The notes beneath the pieces were generated by a model. It made no database searches. It worked only from the letters and a program-made list of their open reading frames with translations, and was not told the origin of the DNA. A stretch of DNA of 64,000 bases from JAGVSR01 sp963750715 (GTDB lineage Bacteria; Pseudomonadota; Alphaproteobacteria; Rhizobiales; Hyphomicrobiaceae): positions 62,001 to 126,000 of the forward strand of contig CAVVRP010000012.1 in the NCBI GenBank assembly GCA_963750715.1. Reading direction: 5' to 3'. Position 1 is the stretch's first letter. Each line of letters starts with the position of its first letter. This document shows, one piece after another, positions 27,532 to 36,365 of the stretch. A program made the position numbers and the translations under genes.

Positions 27532-29052
27532 TCAGATCTGGTAGTCGGGCAACGCCTCGATCTCGACCGCGATACCCGCCGCGCGCAGGATCAGCGCGAC
27601 CTCGTTGGCGCGGCGGTTGAACTCGGCCTCGTTCGCCGCCGTATCGGCAAGATCGGAGCTCAGGCCCCGCCGCAGCATGGCCCGCGTCAGCAGGAAGGCG
27701 CTGCTGCCGGCCTTGTCGGCCTCCTCGCTTGCCGACGTGACGACGCCGCCGGCGACGGTCGCACCGCTGATCGCGTCGACCAACATGAAGCTGCCGGTCT
27801 CGGGCGCATCAGCGAATCGGTCGAGCGCCGTTTTGCGGCCGAGTGCAATGTGCGCGATCGCGATGTCGTTGACATTGCAGACCTCGGCCGGATGGGTGGC
27901 GAGCGTGTCGAGATCGAGCAGCGCCTTGATCTCGATGCCCGTGACAGGAACGAGATCGGTCGCCGTGCGCAGCAGATAACTGCCGTTGGGACTGAACGAG
28001 ATCTCGTTCAACCAGACCATCTTGGCCTCGAGCGTGCGGGCGACCGTCGGCTGGGCATCGGGAGTGCACAGAACCGCGCCGCGCGATACGTCGATGTCGG
28101 TATCGAGCTGGATGGCGACGGCCTGGCCCTGGATCGCCGTCTTGTAGTCGCGGTCCATCGTGGCAATGCGCGCCACCCTGGCGCTGCGGCGACTGACCGG
28201 ATCGATGATCGTGTCGCCGACCTTGACCGTGCCGGAGCTGATCGTGCCGGCGAGCCCGCGGAAATCGGCGCGCGTGTCGCGGAGGACGGTCTGCACGGGC
28301 ATGCGGAAGTGGCCCGTCGCAAGCGTGCCGCGGCTCGGGATGTCCTCCAGATGCTTCAGCAGTGTCGGCCCCGTGTACCAGGGCATGTTGCGCGACGCTT
28401 CCGCGACGTTGTCGCCTGAAACGGCGGCGACCGGAATGGCGATCGCCTCCCAGAAGCCGAAGCGCCACATGAATGTCTTGAAATCGGCCTCGATCTGGCG
28501 GAAGCGGTCCTGCGACCAGCCGACGAGATCCATCTTGTTGACGGCGAGGATGACGCGTTTCAGCCCCACGAGATCGAGGATGGCGGCGTGTCGGCGGGTC
28601 TGCGTCTTGATGCCGTGGCGCGCGTCGATTAGCATGATAGCGACGTCCGCGTGGGAGGCGCCCGACGCCATGTTGCGCGTGTACTGCTCGTGGCCCGGGC
28701 TGTCGATGACGACGAAGCGGCGCGTCTCGGTGTCGAAGTAGCGCCAGGCGATGTCGATCGTGATGCCCTGTTCGCGTTCGGCGACGAGGCCATCCATGAG
28801 CAGGCTGAAATCGGGATTGCCGCCATCGACCTTCTTGCCGCGCTGCAGGGTTTCGCGCTGGTCGTCGTACAGGTCGGTTGCATCCCACAGCAGCCGTCCG
28901 ATGAGGGTTGACTTGCCGTCGTCGACCGAGCCGCACGTCAGCACGCGCAGCATGCCGGAGAGTTCCGGCGCGATGCCGGCGGCGGCAAGTGCCGACGCGG
29001 TGTCGAGCGCTTTCGCGCCGGCGGTCGCCTTAAGCGAAGGTTGCGCGGTCAT
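27532..29052 (-). CDS. cysN: sulfate adenylyltransferase subunit 1 (GTPase)
   Basis: Regulatory GTPase subunit of ATP sulfurylase, coupling GTP hydrolysis to APS synthesis with CysD. G motifs are GSVDDGKST, DSPGHEQYTRNM and NKMDLVGW, followed by EF-Tu-like domains II and III. The protein is 506 residues and stops after domain III, so it lacks the fused APS kinase (CysC) of NodQ/CysNC. No separate cysC is in the window. It overlaps the cysD stop by one base. Confidence 0.95.
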   Translation of the reverse strand: MTAQPSLKATAGAKALDTASALAAAGIAPELSGMLRVLTCGSVDDGKSTLIGRLLWDATDLYDDQRETLQRGKKVDGGNPDFSLLMDGLVAEREQGITIDIAWRYFDTETRRFVVIDSPGHEQYTRNMASGASHADVAIMLIDARHGIKTQTRRHAAILDLVGLKRVILAVNKMDLVGWSQDRFRQIEADFKTFMWRFGFWEAIAIPVAAVSGDNVAEASRNMPWYTGPTLLKHLEDIPSRGTLATGHFRMPVQTVLRDTRADFRGLAGTISSGTVKVGDTIIDPVSRRSARVARIATMDRDYKTAIQGQAVAIQLDTDIDVSRGAVLCTPDAQPTVARTLEAKMVWLNEISFSPNGSYLLRTATDLVPVTGIEIKALLDLDTLATHPAEVCNVNDIAIAHIALGRKTALDRFADAPETGSFMLVDAISGATVAGGVVTSASEEADKAGSSAFLLTRAMLRRGLSSDLADTAANEAEFNRRANEVALILRAAGIAVEIEALPDYQI

Positions 29053-29957
29053 CAGAAGTACCCTTCCTGCTTCTTCTTTTCCATCGCGCCGGCCTGATCG
29101 TGGTCGATGAGGCGGCCCGATCGTTCCGATGTACGCGCGCCCACCGTCTCGGCGACGACTTCTTCCAGCGTTTCGGCATCGGATTCGACGCCCGCCGTCA
29201 GCGGCCAGCAGCCCAGCGTGCGGAAGCGCACCTTGCGCATCTTGGGCACCTCGCCGGACTTAAGCGGCAGGCGGTTGTCATCGAGCATCAGAATCTGTCC
29301 GCCCCGCTCGATCGTCGGGCGCACGGCCGCCATGTAGAGCGGCACAACTTCGAGTTTCTCGCGCAAGATATAGCGCCAGATGTCGCGCTCGGTCCAATTG
29401 GAAAGCGGAAAGATGCGCGCCGTTTCACCGGCGCCGAGGCGGCCATTCAGCAGGCGCCAGAACTCCGGCCGCTGACGGCGGGGATCCCAGCGGTGGCCTT
29501 CCGATCGAAACGAGAACACGCGCTCCTTGGCCCGGCTCGCCTCCTCGTCGCGGCGCGCACCGCCGAAGGCTCCGTCAAACTGGTATTGGTCGAGGCCGGC
29601 CTTCAGCGCCTTCGTCTTCATCACATCAGTGTAGACGGAGGGCGAATAGTCGTAAGGGTTCATGCCCGCGGCGATGGCTTCGTGGTTCGTCATCTCTATC
29701 AGGTCGAGATCGAACTCCTTCACCTTGCGATCGCGGAACTCGATCATCTCCCTGAACTTCCAGGTCGTGTTGACGTGGAGAACCGGAAAGGGAAGCTTGC
29801 CCGGCCAGAACGCCTTCAACGCCAGATGCAGAAGGACGGTCGAATCCTTGCCGATTGAGTAGAGCAGCACGGGCTTGCGGAACTGCGCCGCCGCCTCGCG
29901 GAAGATGTGGGTGCTCTCGGCTTCGAGAAGATCCAGATGAGAGATGTGCTGGCTCAT
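29052..29957 (-). CDS. cysD: sulfate adenylyltransferase subunit 2
   Basis: Catalytic PP-loop subunit of ATP sulfurylase, making APS from sulfate and ATP. The signature SIGKDSTVLLHLALKAF is at about residues 33-49, and DGAFGGARRDEEASRAKERVFSFR (split here for brevity) contains the second conserved block. The 301-residue length from the ATG at 29957 equals the family norm. The start overlaps the cysH stop by four bases (ATGA-type coupling). Confidence 0.96.
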   Translation of the reverse strand: MSQHISHLDLLEAESTHIFREAAAQFRKPVLLYSIGKDSTVLLHLALKAFWPGKLPFPVLHVNTTWKFREMIEFRDRKVKEFDLDLIEMTNHEAIAAGMNPYDYSPSVYTDVMKTKALKAGLDQYQFDGAFGGARRDEEASRAKERVFSFRSEGHRWDPRRQRPEFWRLLNGRLGAGETARIFPLSNWTERDIWRYILREKLEVVPLYMAAVRPTIERGGQILMLDDNRLPLKSGEVPKMRKVRFRTLGCWPLTAGVESDAETLEEVVAETVGARTSERSGRLIDHDQAGAMEKKKQEGYF

Positions 29958-30763
29958 GCCGCCGGTTCCTTTGACTTGGGCCGATTGTGCAATCCGCACT
30001 CCTTGCCGTCTTCGTTTTCCCACCACCAGCGTCCGGCCCGGATGTCTTCACCCGGGCGAATGGCGCGCGTGCACGGCTGGCAGCCAATGGAGGGGAAGCC
30101 TTGCGCGTGCAGCAGATTGACCGGCACGCCGTTCTTTTCGACGTAGGCTTCCAGTTGGTCGAGGCCCCAGTCTGCGATCGGATTGAGCTTGATGATTTTG
30201 AGACCGCCATCCCATTGGGCGAACGGGACTTGCGCTCGTCCGGCGGACTGATCGCGCCTCAAACCCGTGATCCAGCCTGCCGCGCCGGCAAGAGCCTTGT
30301 TGAGGGGCCGCACCTTGCGCACGTCGCAGCACGCCTTGCGGTTTTCGATGGCGTAGCGGAAGCCCATGATGCCGTCGCGGGCAACGAGCGCCTCGACCTG
30401 GGTGGCGTCGGGAAAGACAACGCGGATCTTGCGACCGTAACGCTGCTCCGTTGCTTCGAGGGTCTCCAGCGTCTCAGGAAAATGCCGGCCAGTATCGAGC
30501 GTGAAGACGTCGACGGCTGTGTTCGTTGCCGAAATGGCGTCGAACACCGCCTGATCCTCGATGCCCAGACTCGTCGAGAACGCGATGCGGCCCGAGATGT
30601 GGCGTGCGATGGCGCCGATACGGTCGGGGAGGCTCTCCAGCCGGCCAAGTTCGGTGTCGAGAACGCGTGCAAGTTCAGGCCCGCTTGAGGATACGGCCGC
30701 GGGCGGCGATAAACGCTCCAGGGCAGCCGTCGAGCGGCCGCCGGTCTTGGTCATGTGGGCCAT
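29954..30763 (-). CDS. cysH: phosphoadenylyl/adenylyl-sulfate reductase
   Basis: Reduces activated sulfate to sulfite with thioredoxin or glutaredoxin. The PP-loop fold includes FSTSLGIEDQAVFDAI and FTLDTGRHFPET. Two cysteine pairs are present, CC in NRKACCDVRKV and C-x2-C in IGCQPCTRAIRPGED, plus the C-terminal KECGLH. The double pair is the [4Fe-4S] signature of the APS-using branch, so APS is the likelier substrate; that also fits the missing cysC. It is the first gene of the operon; the upstream 170 bases are AT-richer and should hold the promoter. Confidence 0.94.
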   Translation of the reverse strand: MAHMTKTGGRSTAALERLSPPAAVSSSGPELARVLDTELGRLESLPDRIGAIARHISGRIAFSTSLGIEDQAVFDAISATNTAVDVFTLDTGRHFPETLETLEATEQRYGRKIRVVFPDATQVEALVARDGIMGFRYAIENRKACCDVRKVRPLNKALAGAAGWITGLRRDQSAGRAQVPFAQWDGGLKIIKLNPIADWGLDQLEAYVEKNGVPVNLLHAQGFPSIGCQPCTRAIRPGEDIRAGRWWWENEDGKECGLHNRPKSKEPAA

Positions 30764-30931
30764 GTGGGACCTCCGGGTTGGTCCGCACCATATGAGAAAA
30801 TGATTTCCTTATGAAGAACGTCGCGAAAATAAATACGAAGTTTCTTCGCCGTATGCCTCCGAAGCGGAATTATTTTGCTTCAACGGCCGTTCTTGAAACA
30901 GGCTCGCGGGGCCAGGGGCAGGTTTGAAACT

Positions 30932-32209
30932 TCAACCGCGTGCACACCGAGCCTCATTCTCCTTAATCCGCTTTGCTGAGGCGTGTTCCAGCCAAGCCAG
31001 AATGCCACGCGCGGCGGCAACGCTCGTTGCCAGGGTGGCTTGCAGCAGGTAGCCGCCGGTCGGCGCTTCCCAGTCGAGCATCTCGCCGGCGACGAAGGTT
31101 CCAGGACGGGCGGCCAGCATGAAGGCGTTGTCGACTGCAGCAAGAGCGACGCCGCCGGCCGAGGATATGGCGCGCTCCAGCCCGGCTACCCCCGTCACTG
31201 TAATGGAAACATTCTTCAGGGCGGCCGCCAGCGCGTAGGACTTGCGCGGCGGCTCGCGGTACGATTCGCGCAACAGGGCGATCGCTACGGGATCGACGCT
31301 GAGAACCTTGCGCAGGTAATTGGAGAACGACTGCTTGCCTTGCGGCGCGGCGAGACGTCCGGCCAGCAGATCGAGCGGGGTGTCGGGCTTGAGATCGACC
31401 ATCATGACGGCCGTGCCGCCCGCGGATGTCGCTTCTCGCAGCGCACGGGACAGGGCGTAGACGGGGCTGCCCTCCATCCCGCGGCGCGTGATGACGGCTT
31501 CGCCCCGCACACTCCGACCGGCGAAGGATGCGGCGATGCGCTTTAGGACCTGGCCCTCGCAGCGGGTGCGAAATATTTCCGACCAGCTTACAAGCACGCC
31601 GCAATTGGAGGGAGACAGCGGCGTCACGGGAATATTGCTCTCAGCGAACGGCCCCACCCACGAGCCGTCGGAGCCGAGCCGGGGCCAGCTTGCGCCACCG
31701 AGCGCCAGCAGCGTGGCGTGAGGAGTGATTGCAACGCGCGTGCCGCTGGCATCCTCGATAATCGGCTGCCCGTCGTCATCCCAGCCGAGCCAGGAATGGC
31801 GCGTCTTGAATTCGACGCCAAGGGCGTCCAGCCGCCGCAGCCACGCTCTCAGCAGGGGAGAGGCCTTGAAGCACTTCGGAAAGACGCGACCGCTCGATCC
31901 CTCGAACGTCTCCTCGCCAAGCCCATGCGCCCAGGCGACGACGGCATCAGGAGGGTATGCGCTGACCGCCGGCCGGATGCGGTCGGGCCCGGCATGGGCA
32001 TAGCGTGCCAGGAAATCGGGGAGCGGTTCGCTGTGTGTGAGGTTGAGGCCGCCGCGGCCGGCCATCAAGAACTTTCGCGCCACTGACGGCATGCGATCGT
32101 AAACGGTGACTCGATGGCCCGCGTCCGCCAAGATCTCGGCCGCCATCAGCCCGGCCGGACCCCCGCCGACTATGGCGATCGTGCCTGTCGCTTGGCCAGC
32201 GCTTACCAC
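30932..32209 (-). CDS. BaiN/HI0933-family FAD-dependent oxidoreductase
   Basis: Flavoprotein of about 425 residues. The N-terminal dinucleotide fold is IAIVGGGPAGLMAAEILADAG, the family block FLMAGRGGLNLTHSEP follows, and the C-terminal GTFVAGEMLDWEAPTGGY is typical of the HI0933 family (often annotated TIGR03862). Substrate unknown; proposed roles include aminoacetone or bile-acid-type oxidations. I place the start at GTG 32209, which overlaps the upstream gene's stop by seven bases. The open frame extends upstream but only antisense to known coding, without similarity. Confidence 0.88.
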   Translation of the reverse strand: MVSAGQATGTIAIVGGGPAGLMAAEILADAGHRVTVYDRMPSVARKFLMAGRGGLNLTHSEPLPDFLARYAHAGPDRIRPAVSAYPPDAVVAWAHGLGEETFEGSSGRVFPKCFKASPLLRAWLRRLDALGVEFKTRHSWLGWDDDGQPIIEDASGTRVAITPHATLLALGGASWPRLGSDGSWVGPFAESNIPVTPLSPSNCGVLVSWSEIFRTRCEGQVLKRIAASFAGRSVRGEAVITRRGMEGSPVYALSRALREATSAGGTAVMMVDLKPDTPLDLLAGRLAAPQGKQSFSNYLRKVLSVDPVAIALLRESYREPPRKSYALAAALKNVSITVTGVAGLERAISSAGGVALAAVDNAFMLAARPGTFVAGEMLDWEAPTGGYLLQATLATSVAAARGILAWLEHASAKRIKENEARCARG

Positions 32210-32643
32210 GACCCGGTGTTCGCCATGGATGCCCAAGGTTCCTGCTTGGGCAACGACGGGCCCTGCTGCAGCAGTTCGATGGAGATGTTGTCGGGCGAGC
32301 GGACGAATGCCATGTGCCCGTCCCGTGGCGGCCGATTGATGGTGACGCCGCCAGCCGCCAACCGCGCGCAGACCTCGTAGATGTTGTCGACGAGAAATGC
32401 CAGGTGACCGAAATTGCGGCCCGAACCGTACTCCTCGAAATCCCAATTATAGGTCAGTTCCAGCATCGGCGCCTTATCGGCCAAAGCGGGCGCGCAGTCC
32501 CCGGGAGCAGCAAGGAATATCAGCGTGAAGCGTCCGGCCGGGTTGTCGACGCGGCGGACCTGGGTCATTCCGAGCTGGCCGCAGTAGAAGGCCAGACTCG
32601 CCTCGATGTTAGTAATCCGCACCATGGTGTGGAGATAGCGCAA
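32203..32643 (-). CDS. gloA: lactoylglutathione lyase (glyoxalase I)
   Basis: Converts the methylglyoxal-glutathione hemithioacetal to S-lactoylglutathione. The 146-residue VOC-fold protein has the expected metal ligands: His in MRYLHTMVRI, Glu in MLELTYNW, His in NFGHLAFLVD and Glu in NISIELLQ. Family blocks FYCGQLGM and PDNISIELLQ are intact. Translationally coupled with the downstream flavoprotein gene. Confidence 0.93.
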   Translation of the reverse strand: MRYLHTMVRITNIEASLAFYCGQLGMTQVRRVDNPAGRFTLIFLAAPGDCAPALADKAPMLELTYNWDFEEYGSGRNFGHLAFLVDNIYEVCARLAAGGVTINRPPRDGHMAFVRSPDNISIELLQQGPSLPKQEPWASMANTGSW

Positions 32644-33238
32644 CGGTCATCCTCCAATTTTCACGGGCAAGAGCCCAATTGCAAACAAGACTGTGTCACG
32701 TCGCCGTCGAAGCTCAAACCGGCAAAGCGTGACGGATCCGTGACTTGGTAGCAGTCAAGCGGATAATTGCAGGTTGCAGTCCTGTCGCATGCGACAACCC
32801 GGTTGTCCGGACGTGGACGAACGGTGGATTTCATGGTGCCCGGCGCAGGTGTTCGATGTTCGCCGATGGGGCGTCGACGATGATCTGTAAAGCGAATCAG
32901 CGGGCGCCCTTCGGCGGTATTAATCATGCCGTGAAGGTAGCGTGCGTTCAGTTATCAGTGTTCAATAGAAACGGAAAAACAATTGTGGGGAATAACTATA
33001 AACCAAATAAACACTCATTATTTCAATGAGATATGTTTGCAGGTTTCGTGTGGATTTCTAGCGTTGGCAGTGCCAGAAGGCGGTCTTCGCGGGAAATTCC
33101 GTCTAGTGCAGGCGGCCCTTAATGTTAATCTCCGGGTGCTTCGGAAAACGAGTTCTTGCCGGCGTTGAGGGCAAAGGCAGGAAGCGCCCGGGGTTAAAAG
33201 TTGAGCAAAACGTAAAAAACAGTAGCGGGGTGTTACCT
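32644..33238. other. long intergenic leader upstream of cold-shock gene
   Basis: About 595 bases hold no supportable gene. The stretch 32930-33050 is AT-rich compared with the genome. A long 5' leader is known for many cold-shock genes, so an mRNA thermoswitch is possible here, but I cannot show structure by eye. Confidence 0.35.
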
Positions 33239-33838
33239 ATGGGGGATTCCAAGCTTCCTTCAGAGTTTCCGGACGTTAGTGCGATCACGGAAGCCGAAGT
33301 GGGCAGTCTCGAGGCCGGGGTTGAAGTATTCGAGATCGCTGGAACCATAAAGTGGTTTGATGTTTCAAAGGGTTACGGCTTCATCGTTCCGGACAACGGC
33401 TTGCCGGACGTTCTGCTGCACGTGACATGCCTGCGGGCTGGCGGCTATCAGACCGCTTACGAGGGTGCCCGGCTTCACTGTCAGGTCCTTAAGCGCCCTA
33501 AGGGAATGCAGGCCTTCCGCATCCTCTCGATGGATGAAAGTTCGGCTATCCATCCATCGCTGTTGCCGCAGAGGACGCATGTTCAAGTCGTTCCCGAAAG
33601 CGATTGGGAGCGAGCCACCGTAAAGTGGTTTAACCGGGTTCGGGGATTTGGCTTCCTGACCCGGGGCGAGGGCACTCCGGACATCTTCGTCCATATGGAG
33701 TTGCTGCGCCGCTTTGGTTTCACCGAACTCAGGCCCGGCCAGACGCTTCAGGTCCGCTGGGGTTATGGATCGAAGGGTTGCATGGCTGCGGAATTGAGGC
33801 CAGATGGTCCTGTGCAAGGACTGCCTTCGCCGCATTAA
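33239..33838 (+). CDS. protein with two cold-shock domains
   Basis: A 199-residue RNA/DNA-binding protein with tandem cold-shock domains. Domain 1 (about 33-100) starts AGTIKWFDVSKGYGFIVPDN; domain 2 (about 122-190) starts ATVKWFNRVRGFGFLTRGEG. Both keep the RNP1-like KGYGFI/RGFGFL and RNP2-like DVLLHV/DIFVHM motifs. Double-CSD proteins are typical of Rhizobiales. An in-frame extension upstream to 33122 exists but has no domain character. Confidence 0.92.
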   Translation: MGDSKLPSEFPDVSAITEAEVGSLEAGVEVFEIAGTIKWFDVSKGYGFIVPDNGLPDVLLHVTCLRAGGYQTAYEGARLHCQVLKRPKGMQAFRILSMDESSAIHPSLLPQRTHVQVVPESDWERATVKWFNRVRGFGFLTRGEGTPDIFVHMELLRRFGFTELRPGQTLQVRWGYGSKGCMAAELRPDGPVQGLPSPH

Positions 33839-33920
33839 AGCGGTCATTATCGCCGATGGCTGGCGGATGAGGGCGTTGCGCTGAAGTTGCGCGGTGTCCC
33901 GAGCCGGAGCCGAGAAGCCG

Positions 33921-34448
33921 ATGACAGTTCGACAATCAGGAAATTCGACGAGGGCCGCGCTGGTTGCGGCCCTCGTCGCCGTTTTGGGTGGCGGCAGTCT
34001 CTACGCGCTAAGTCGCGACGCAAACTCGCCATCTCAAGGTGAAAGCGAGCACGACGGCGAAGCAGCCGCCGCGACGACTGCAGAACTGGTGACCGCGACG
34101 GGCCGTCACAAGATCACGATTGAAATCGCCGACACACCCGAAAAGCAGGCGCTGGGGCTCATGTATCGCACCAGCCTGCCCGACAACCGCGGCATGCTGT
34201 TCACCCATGCGCCTCCCCGCGAGGTGACAATGTGGATGCGCAATACCTACATCCCGCTGGACATGGTCTTCATTCGCTCCGATGGCACCGTTCATCGCAT
34301 CGCCGCCAACACACAGCCGATGTCGGACGCCGTCATCGCCTCCGAGGGCGACGTCTCGGCGGTGCTGGAACTTGCCGGCGGAGACTCCCAGCGACTCGGT
34401 CTCGCCCCCGGCGACAAAGTGGAGCATCCCTACTTCGTCGCGCCATAG
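33921..34448 (+). CDS. DUF192 family secreted protein
   Basis: A 175-residue protein with an N-terminal membrane segment or signal at about residues 12-30, an acidic linker, and a DUF192 domain at about 55-172. The family signature is visible: ADTPEKQALGLMYRTSLP, MLFTHAPPREVTMWMRNTYI and PLDMVFI. Function unknown; the fold is a small beta-barrel in the periplasm. It is followed immediately by tRNA-Pro. Confidence 0.9.
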   Translation: MTVRQSGNSTRAALVAALVAVLGGGSLYALSRDANSPSQGESEHDGEAAAATTAELVTATGRHKITIEIADTPEKQALGLMYRTSLPDNRGMLFTHAPPREVTMWMRNTYIPLDMVFIRSDGTVHRIAANTQPMSDAVIASEGDVSAVLELAGGDSQRLGLAPGDKVEHPYFVAP

Positions 34449-34500
34449 GCGCAGGGGTGCTTGACCGAGGCCGCGCGAAGCGTCAGACATCTTGCCATGT

Positions 34501-34577
34501 CGGGGCGTAGCTCAGCCTGGTAGAGCATCTGCTTTGGGAGCAGAGGGTCGCGTGTTCGAATCATGTCGCCCCGACCA
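34501..34577 (+). tRNA. tRNA-Pro (anticodon TGG)
   Basis: A complete 77-base cloverleaf: acceptor stem CGGGGCG/CGCCCCG, D arm GCTC..GAGC, anticodon stem TCTGC/GCAGA with loop TTTGGGA (anticodon TGG), T arm with GTTCGAATC, and an encoded CCA at 34575-34577. Its 3' end is the attachment site of the downstream island. Confidence 0.95.
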
Positions 34578-34579
34578 AT
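34556..34579 (+). repeat. attL: 3' end of tRNA-Pro
   Basis: These 24 bases, from the T-loop of tRNA-Pro to two bases past CCA, are repeated identically at 43556-43579. This is the standard footprint of tyrosine-recombinase integration into a tRNA gene. Confidence 0.88.
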
Positions 34580-34626
34580 TTTTTCAATCGGTTAGTGAGT
34601 TTTATCTGTCGCGGTAAATCTGAGAC

Positions 34627-34648
34627 GGGTGCGATCCGGGTGCGATCC
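34627..34648 (+). repeat. tandem 11-bp direct repeat next to attL
   Basis: Two perfect back-to-back copies of GGGTGCGATCC lie 50 bases inside the island. Short direct repeats this close to an att core are typical of integrase arm-binding or excisionase sites. That role is inferred only from position. Confidence 0.45.
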
Positions 34649-34685
34649 CAGACCGGCGTTCGCTACCCGGTCCGGACAGACCAAG

Positions 34686-35181
34686 TTATGCGTTGCCGCC
34701 TTCTCCGTAGATATTAATGCCCGGGAGAAGGTTTTGCGAGACCGCTTGACGGATCGTCTTCTCAATCAGTTTCATCCCGACGCGAACTTCGAAGTCCATT
34801 CCCTCGTCATCCATCCGGCAACTGGTGCCAAGCTTTAAAAAGCGAAAGTGGCCGGTCGCGTCCTCGCATCCGATTGGCTTCTCGGCCGAATAAAATGCGA
34901 TTATCGCCAAGGCCGCCTCCTGTGCGGGCGACATCATAGGGGAGGGTCTGCATCTTTGCCAGCAGCGCGCGCATCTGATTGGCGACGACCGCTTGTCGAT
35001 TGTCATCATCAGTGTCGGTCTCGCCCACTGCGTTGCCGGGACTGAACAAGGCCTCTTCCTCGAGCATCGGATCGTACCATTGGCGAAACTCGGGCCACTC
35101 CGTACTATCAGCCGCCATGACCGTCGAGCCCGCGCTGGCGACCGTGTCGGGCTTCGCGTACCCGTTAGCGATTTCAGCCAT
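34686..35181 (-). pseudogene. hypothetical island gene with one frameshift
   Basis: An N-terminal frame from 35181 (EWPEFRQWYDPMLEEEALF, MRALLAKMQTLPYDVA) passes into a second frame near 34950 (AQEAALAIIAFYSAEKPIG, MDFEVRVGMKLIEKTIRQAV) ending at 34686. Read together they make one protein of about 164 residues with smooth coding character across the join, consistent with a single extra base. Family not recognised. Confidence 0.5.
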
Positions 35182-35219
35182 ATCGTCTGTACCTCCTCAT
35201 GGAGTTGCTGACGGGGAAG

Positions 35220-35480
35220 TCAGGCGCTGGGCCTGTCCTTCCGTTTCATGCGCTTAAAGACGGGCCCGGCATACTCGGTGATGAACGCAACAATCGCATC
35301 CTGCATTGTCGTGCCGTTCTCGATTGTCGCGACCTTGAACGCCGTGCGCAGGTCTTCGTCGAGGTGGATCAGGATTGAGACCTTCCCCTCCCGGCTCGGT
35401 GCCTTGTAACCCGGCTTTGGCCCCATTTCGTCGCTCCCGTGGCTGTGGATTTCTTGCCCGTCCATCGGAATAGACCTCAT
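35220..35480 (-). CDS. ribbon-helix-helix-type small protein
   Basis: An 86-residue protein. The conserved part starts near residue 32 with KVSILIHLDEDLRTAFKVAT and continues ENGTTMQDAIVAFITEYAG, the beta-strand plus two helices of plasmid-type RHH regulators such as ParG. An internal ATG (MGPKPGYKAP, about residue 19) may be the true start. It is divergent from parA across an intergenic region with repeats, so it may autoregulate or act as partition-site binder. Confidence 0.65.
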   Translation of the reverse strand: MRSIPMDGQEIHSHGSDEMGPKPGYKAPSREGKVSILIHLDEDLRTAFKVATIENGTTMQDAIVAFITEYAGPVFKRMKRKDRPSA

Positions 35481-35639
35481 GAGCTAGCCATACAAGTTGA
35501 CCGTCATGCATTAGGTATGCTAGCTTACTAAGCATGTCAATACGGAATTGGGAGCGACTGTACACGTGTTGCGTCCAGTCAAATGGCCGGCCAAGTTGTC
35601 GGCGCAAGTCTTTGTTTCGTTTGGATTGTGGGGATTGGG

Positions 35640-35714
35640 CCAGCCATTTCGCAAATGTACGGTCAAGGGCAAATTGTACGGCCAAAGGTATGGCCAATCG
35701 CAAGGAGGGAAGCC
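35640..35714. promoter_or_regulatory. iteron-like repeats upstream of parA
   Basis: Two near-identical direct repeats of the form AAATGTACGGYCAAGG lie at about 35653-35668 and 35671-35688, with a related GGCCAA element at about 35692. They sit just before the parA RBS (AAGGAGGGA). In plasmid-type partition modules such repeats are operator or centromere sites. Function here is inferred. Confidence 0.4.
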
Positions 35715-36365
35715 ATGTTGGTGATCGGGGTTCTCAACTCGAAAGGCGGGGTTGGCAAGTCAACTCTAACGGCCGCGTTCGCTGTGCGCGCCGCTCGGGA
35801 CAATACCGTCTGTGTCGTTGATCTCGATAGCCAGGGCAGCTATTCGGACTGGTATACGCGGCGCGGTTCGCCAGACAACCCGGCTCTGTTGATGGGCGAG
35901 GATCGGGCGAGCGATGCCGTGGAAGCCCTTCGCCAAAGCGCTCCCTATGAGGTCGTGCTGCTCGACGGGCCGCCGGGCTCGCTGGTCGTGACGGAGGATG
36001 CCGTCAGGGCCTGCGATCTCGTCGTGATCCCGATGCGGGCGAGCGGGTTGGACCTGATGGCCTCGCAGGATTGCGTGCGGCTCTGCCAGCAGAGCGGGAC
36101 GGCGTACCTCTGCGTCCTCAACGACGTGAACGCTCGTGACGCGAAGTCGCTTGGGGAGAACGCGCGAAATACGCTGCACACTTACAAGATCCCGATTGCA
36201 AAAACGGCCGTGGCGCATCGGGTGCCGTACATCAACGCGATGACGAGCGGGAAGACGGGTCCAGAGAAGGACAAAGCCGCGGCGGCCGAGATCGACGCGC
36301 TTTGGACCGAGGTGATCCAGGCGGCGATGGCGGCAGCGAAGGCAAAGGAGGCTTCCCATGCGTGA
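35715..36365 (+). CDS. ParA-family ATPase
   Basis: A 216-residue ParA/MinD-type ATPase. The deviant Walker A is LNSKGGVGKSTL at residues 8-19, Walker A' is VDLDSQGSYSDW, and Walker B is VVLLDGPPG. There is no N-terminal DNA-binding domain, so it belongs to the small ParA class that works with an RHH partner. It would stabilise an episomal or integrated element. The strong RBS and start at 35715 are clear. The stop overlaps the next gene by eight bases. Confidence 0.88.
   Translation: MLVIGVLNSKGGVGKSTLTAAFAVRAARDNTVCVVDLDSQGSYSDWYTRRGSPDNPALLMGEDRASDAVEALRQSAPYEVVLLDGPPGSLVVTEDAVRACDLVVIPMRASGLDLMASQDCVRLCQQSGTAYLCVLNDVNARDAKSLGENARNTLHTYKIPIAKTAVAHRVPYINAMTSGKTGPEKDKAAAAEIDALWTEVIQAAMAAAKAKEASHA

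Noticed and set aside
32661..33029. Short frames on both strands upstream of the cold-shock gene
   Set aside because: Cys- and Arg-rich nonsense composition without RBS; more likely a leader region.
34501..34577. Second complete tRNA at the right island end
   Set aside because: Only the last 24 bases recur at 43556; the rest of the tRNA is absent there, so it is an attachment-site copy.
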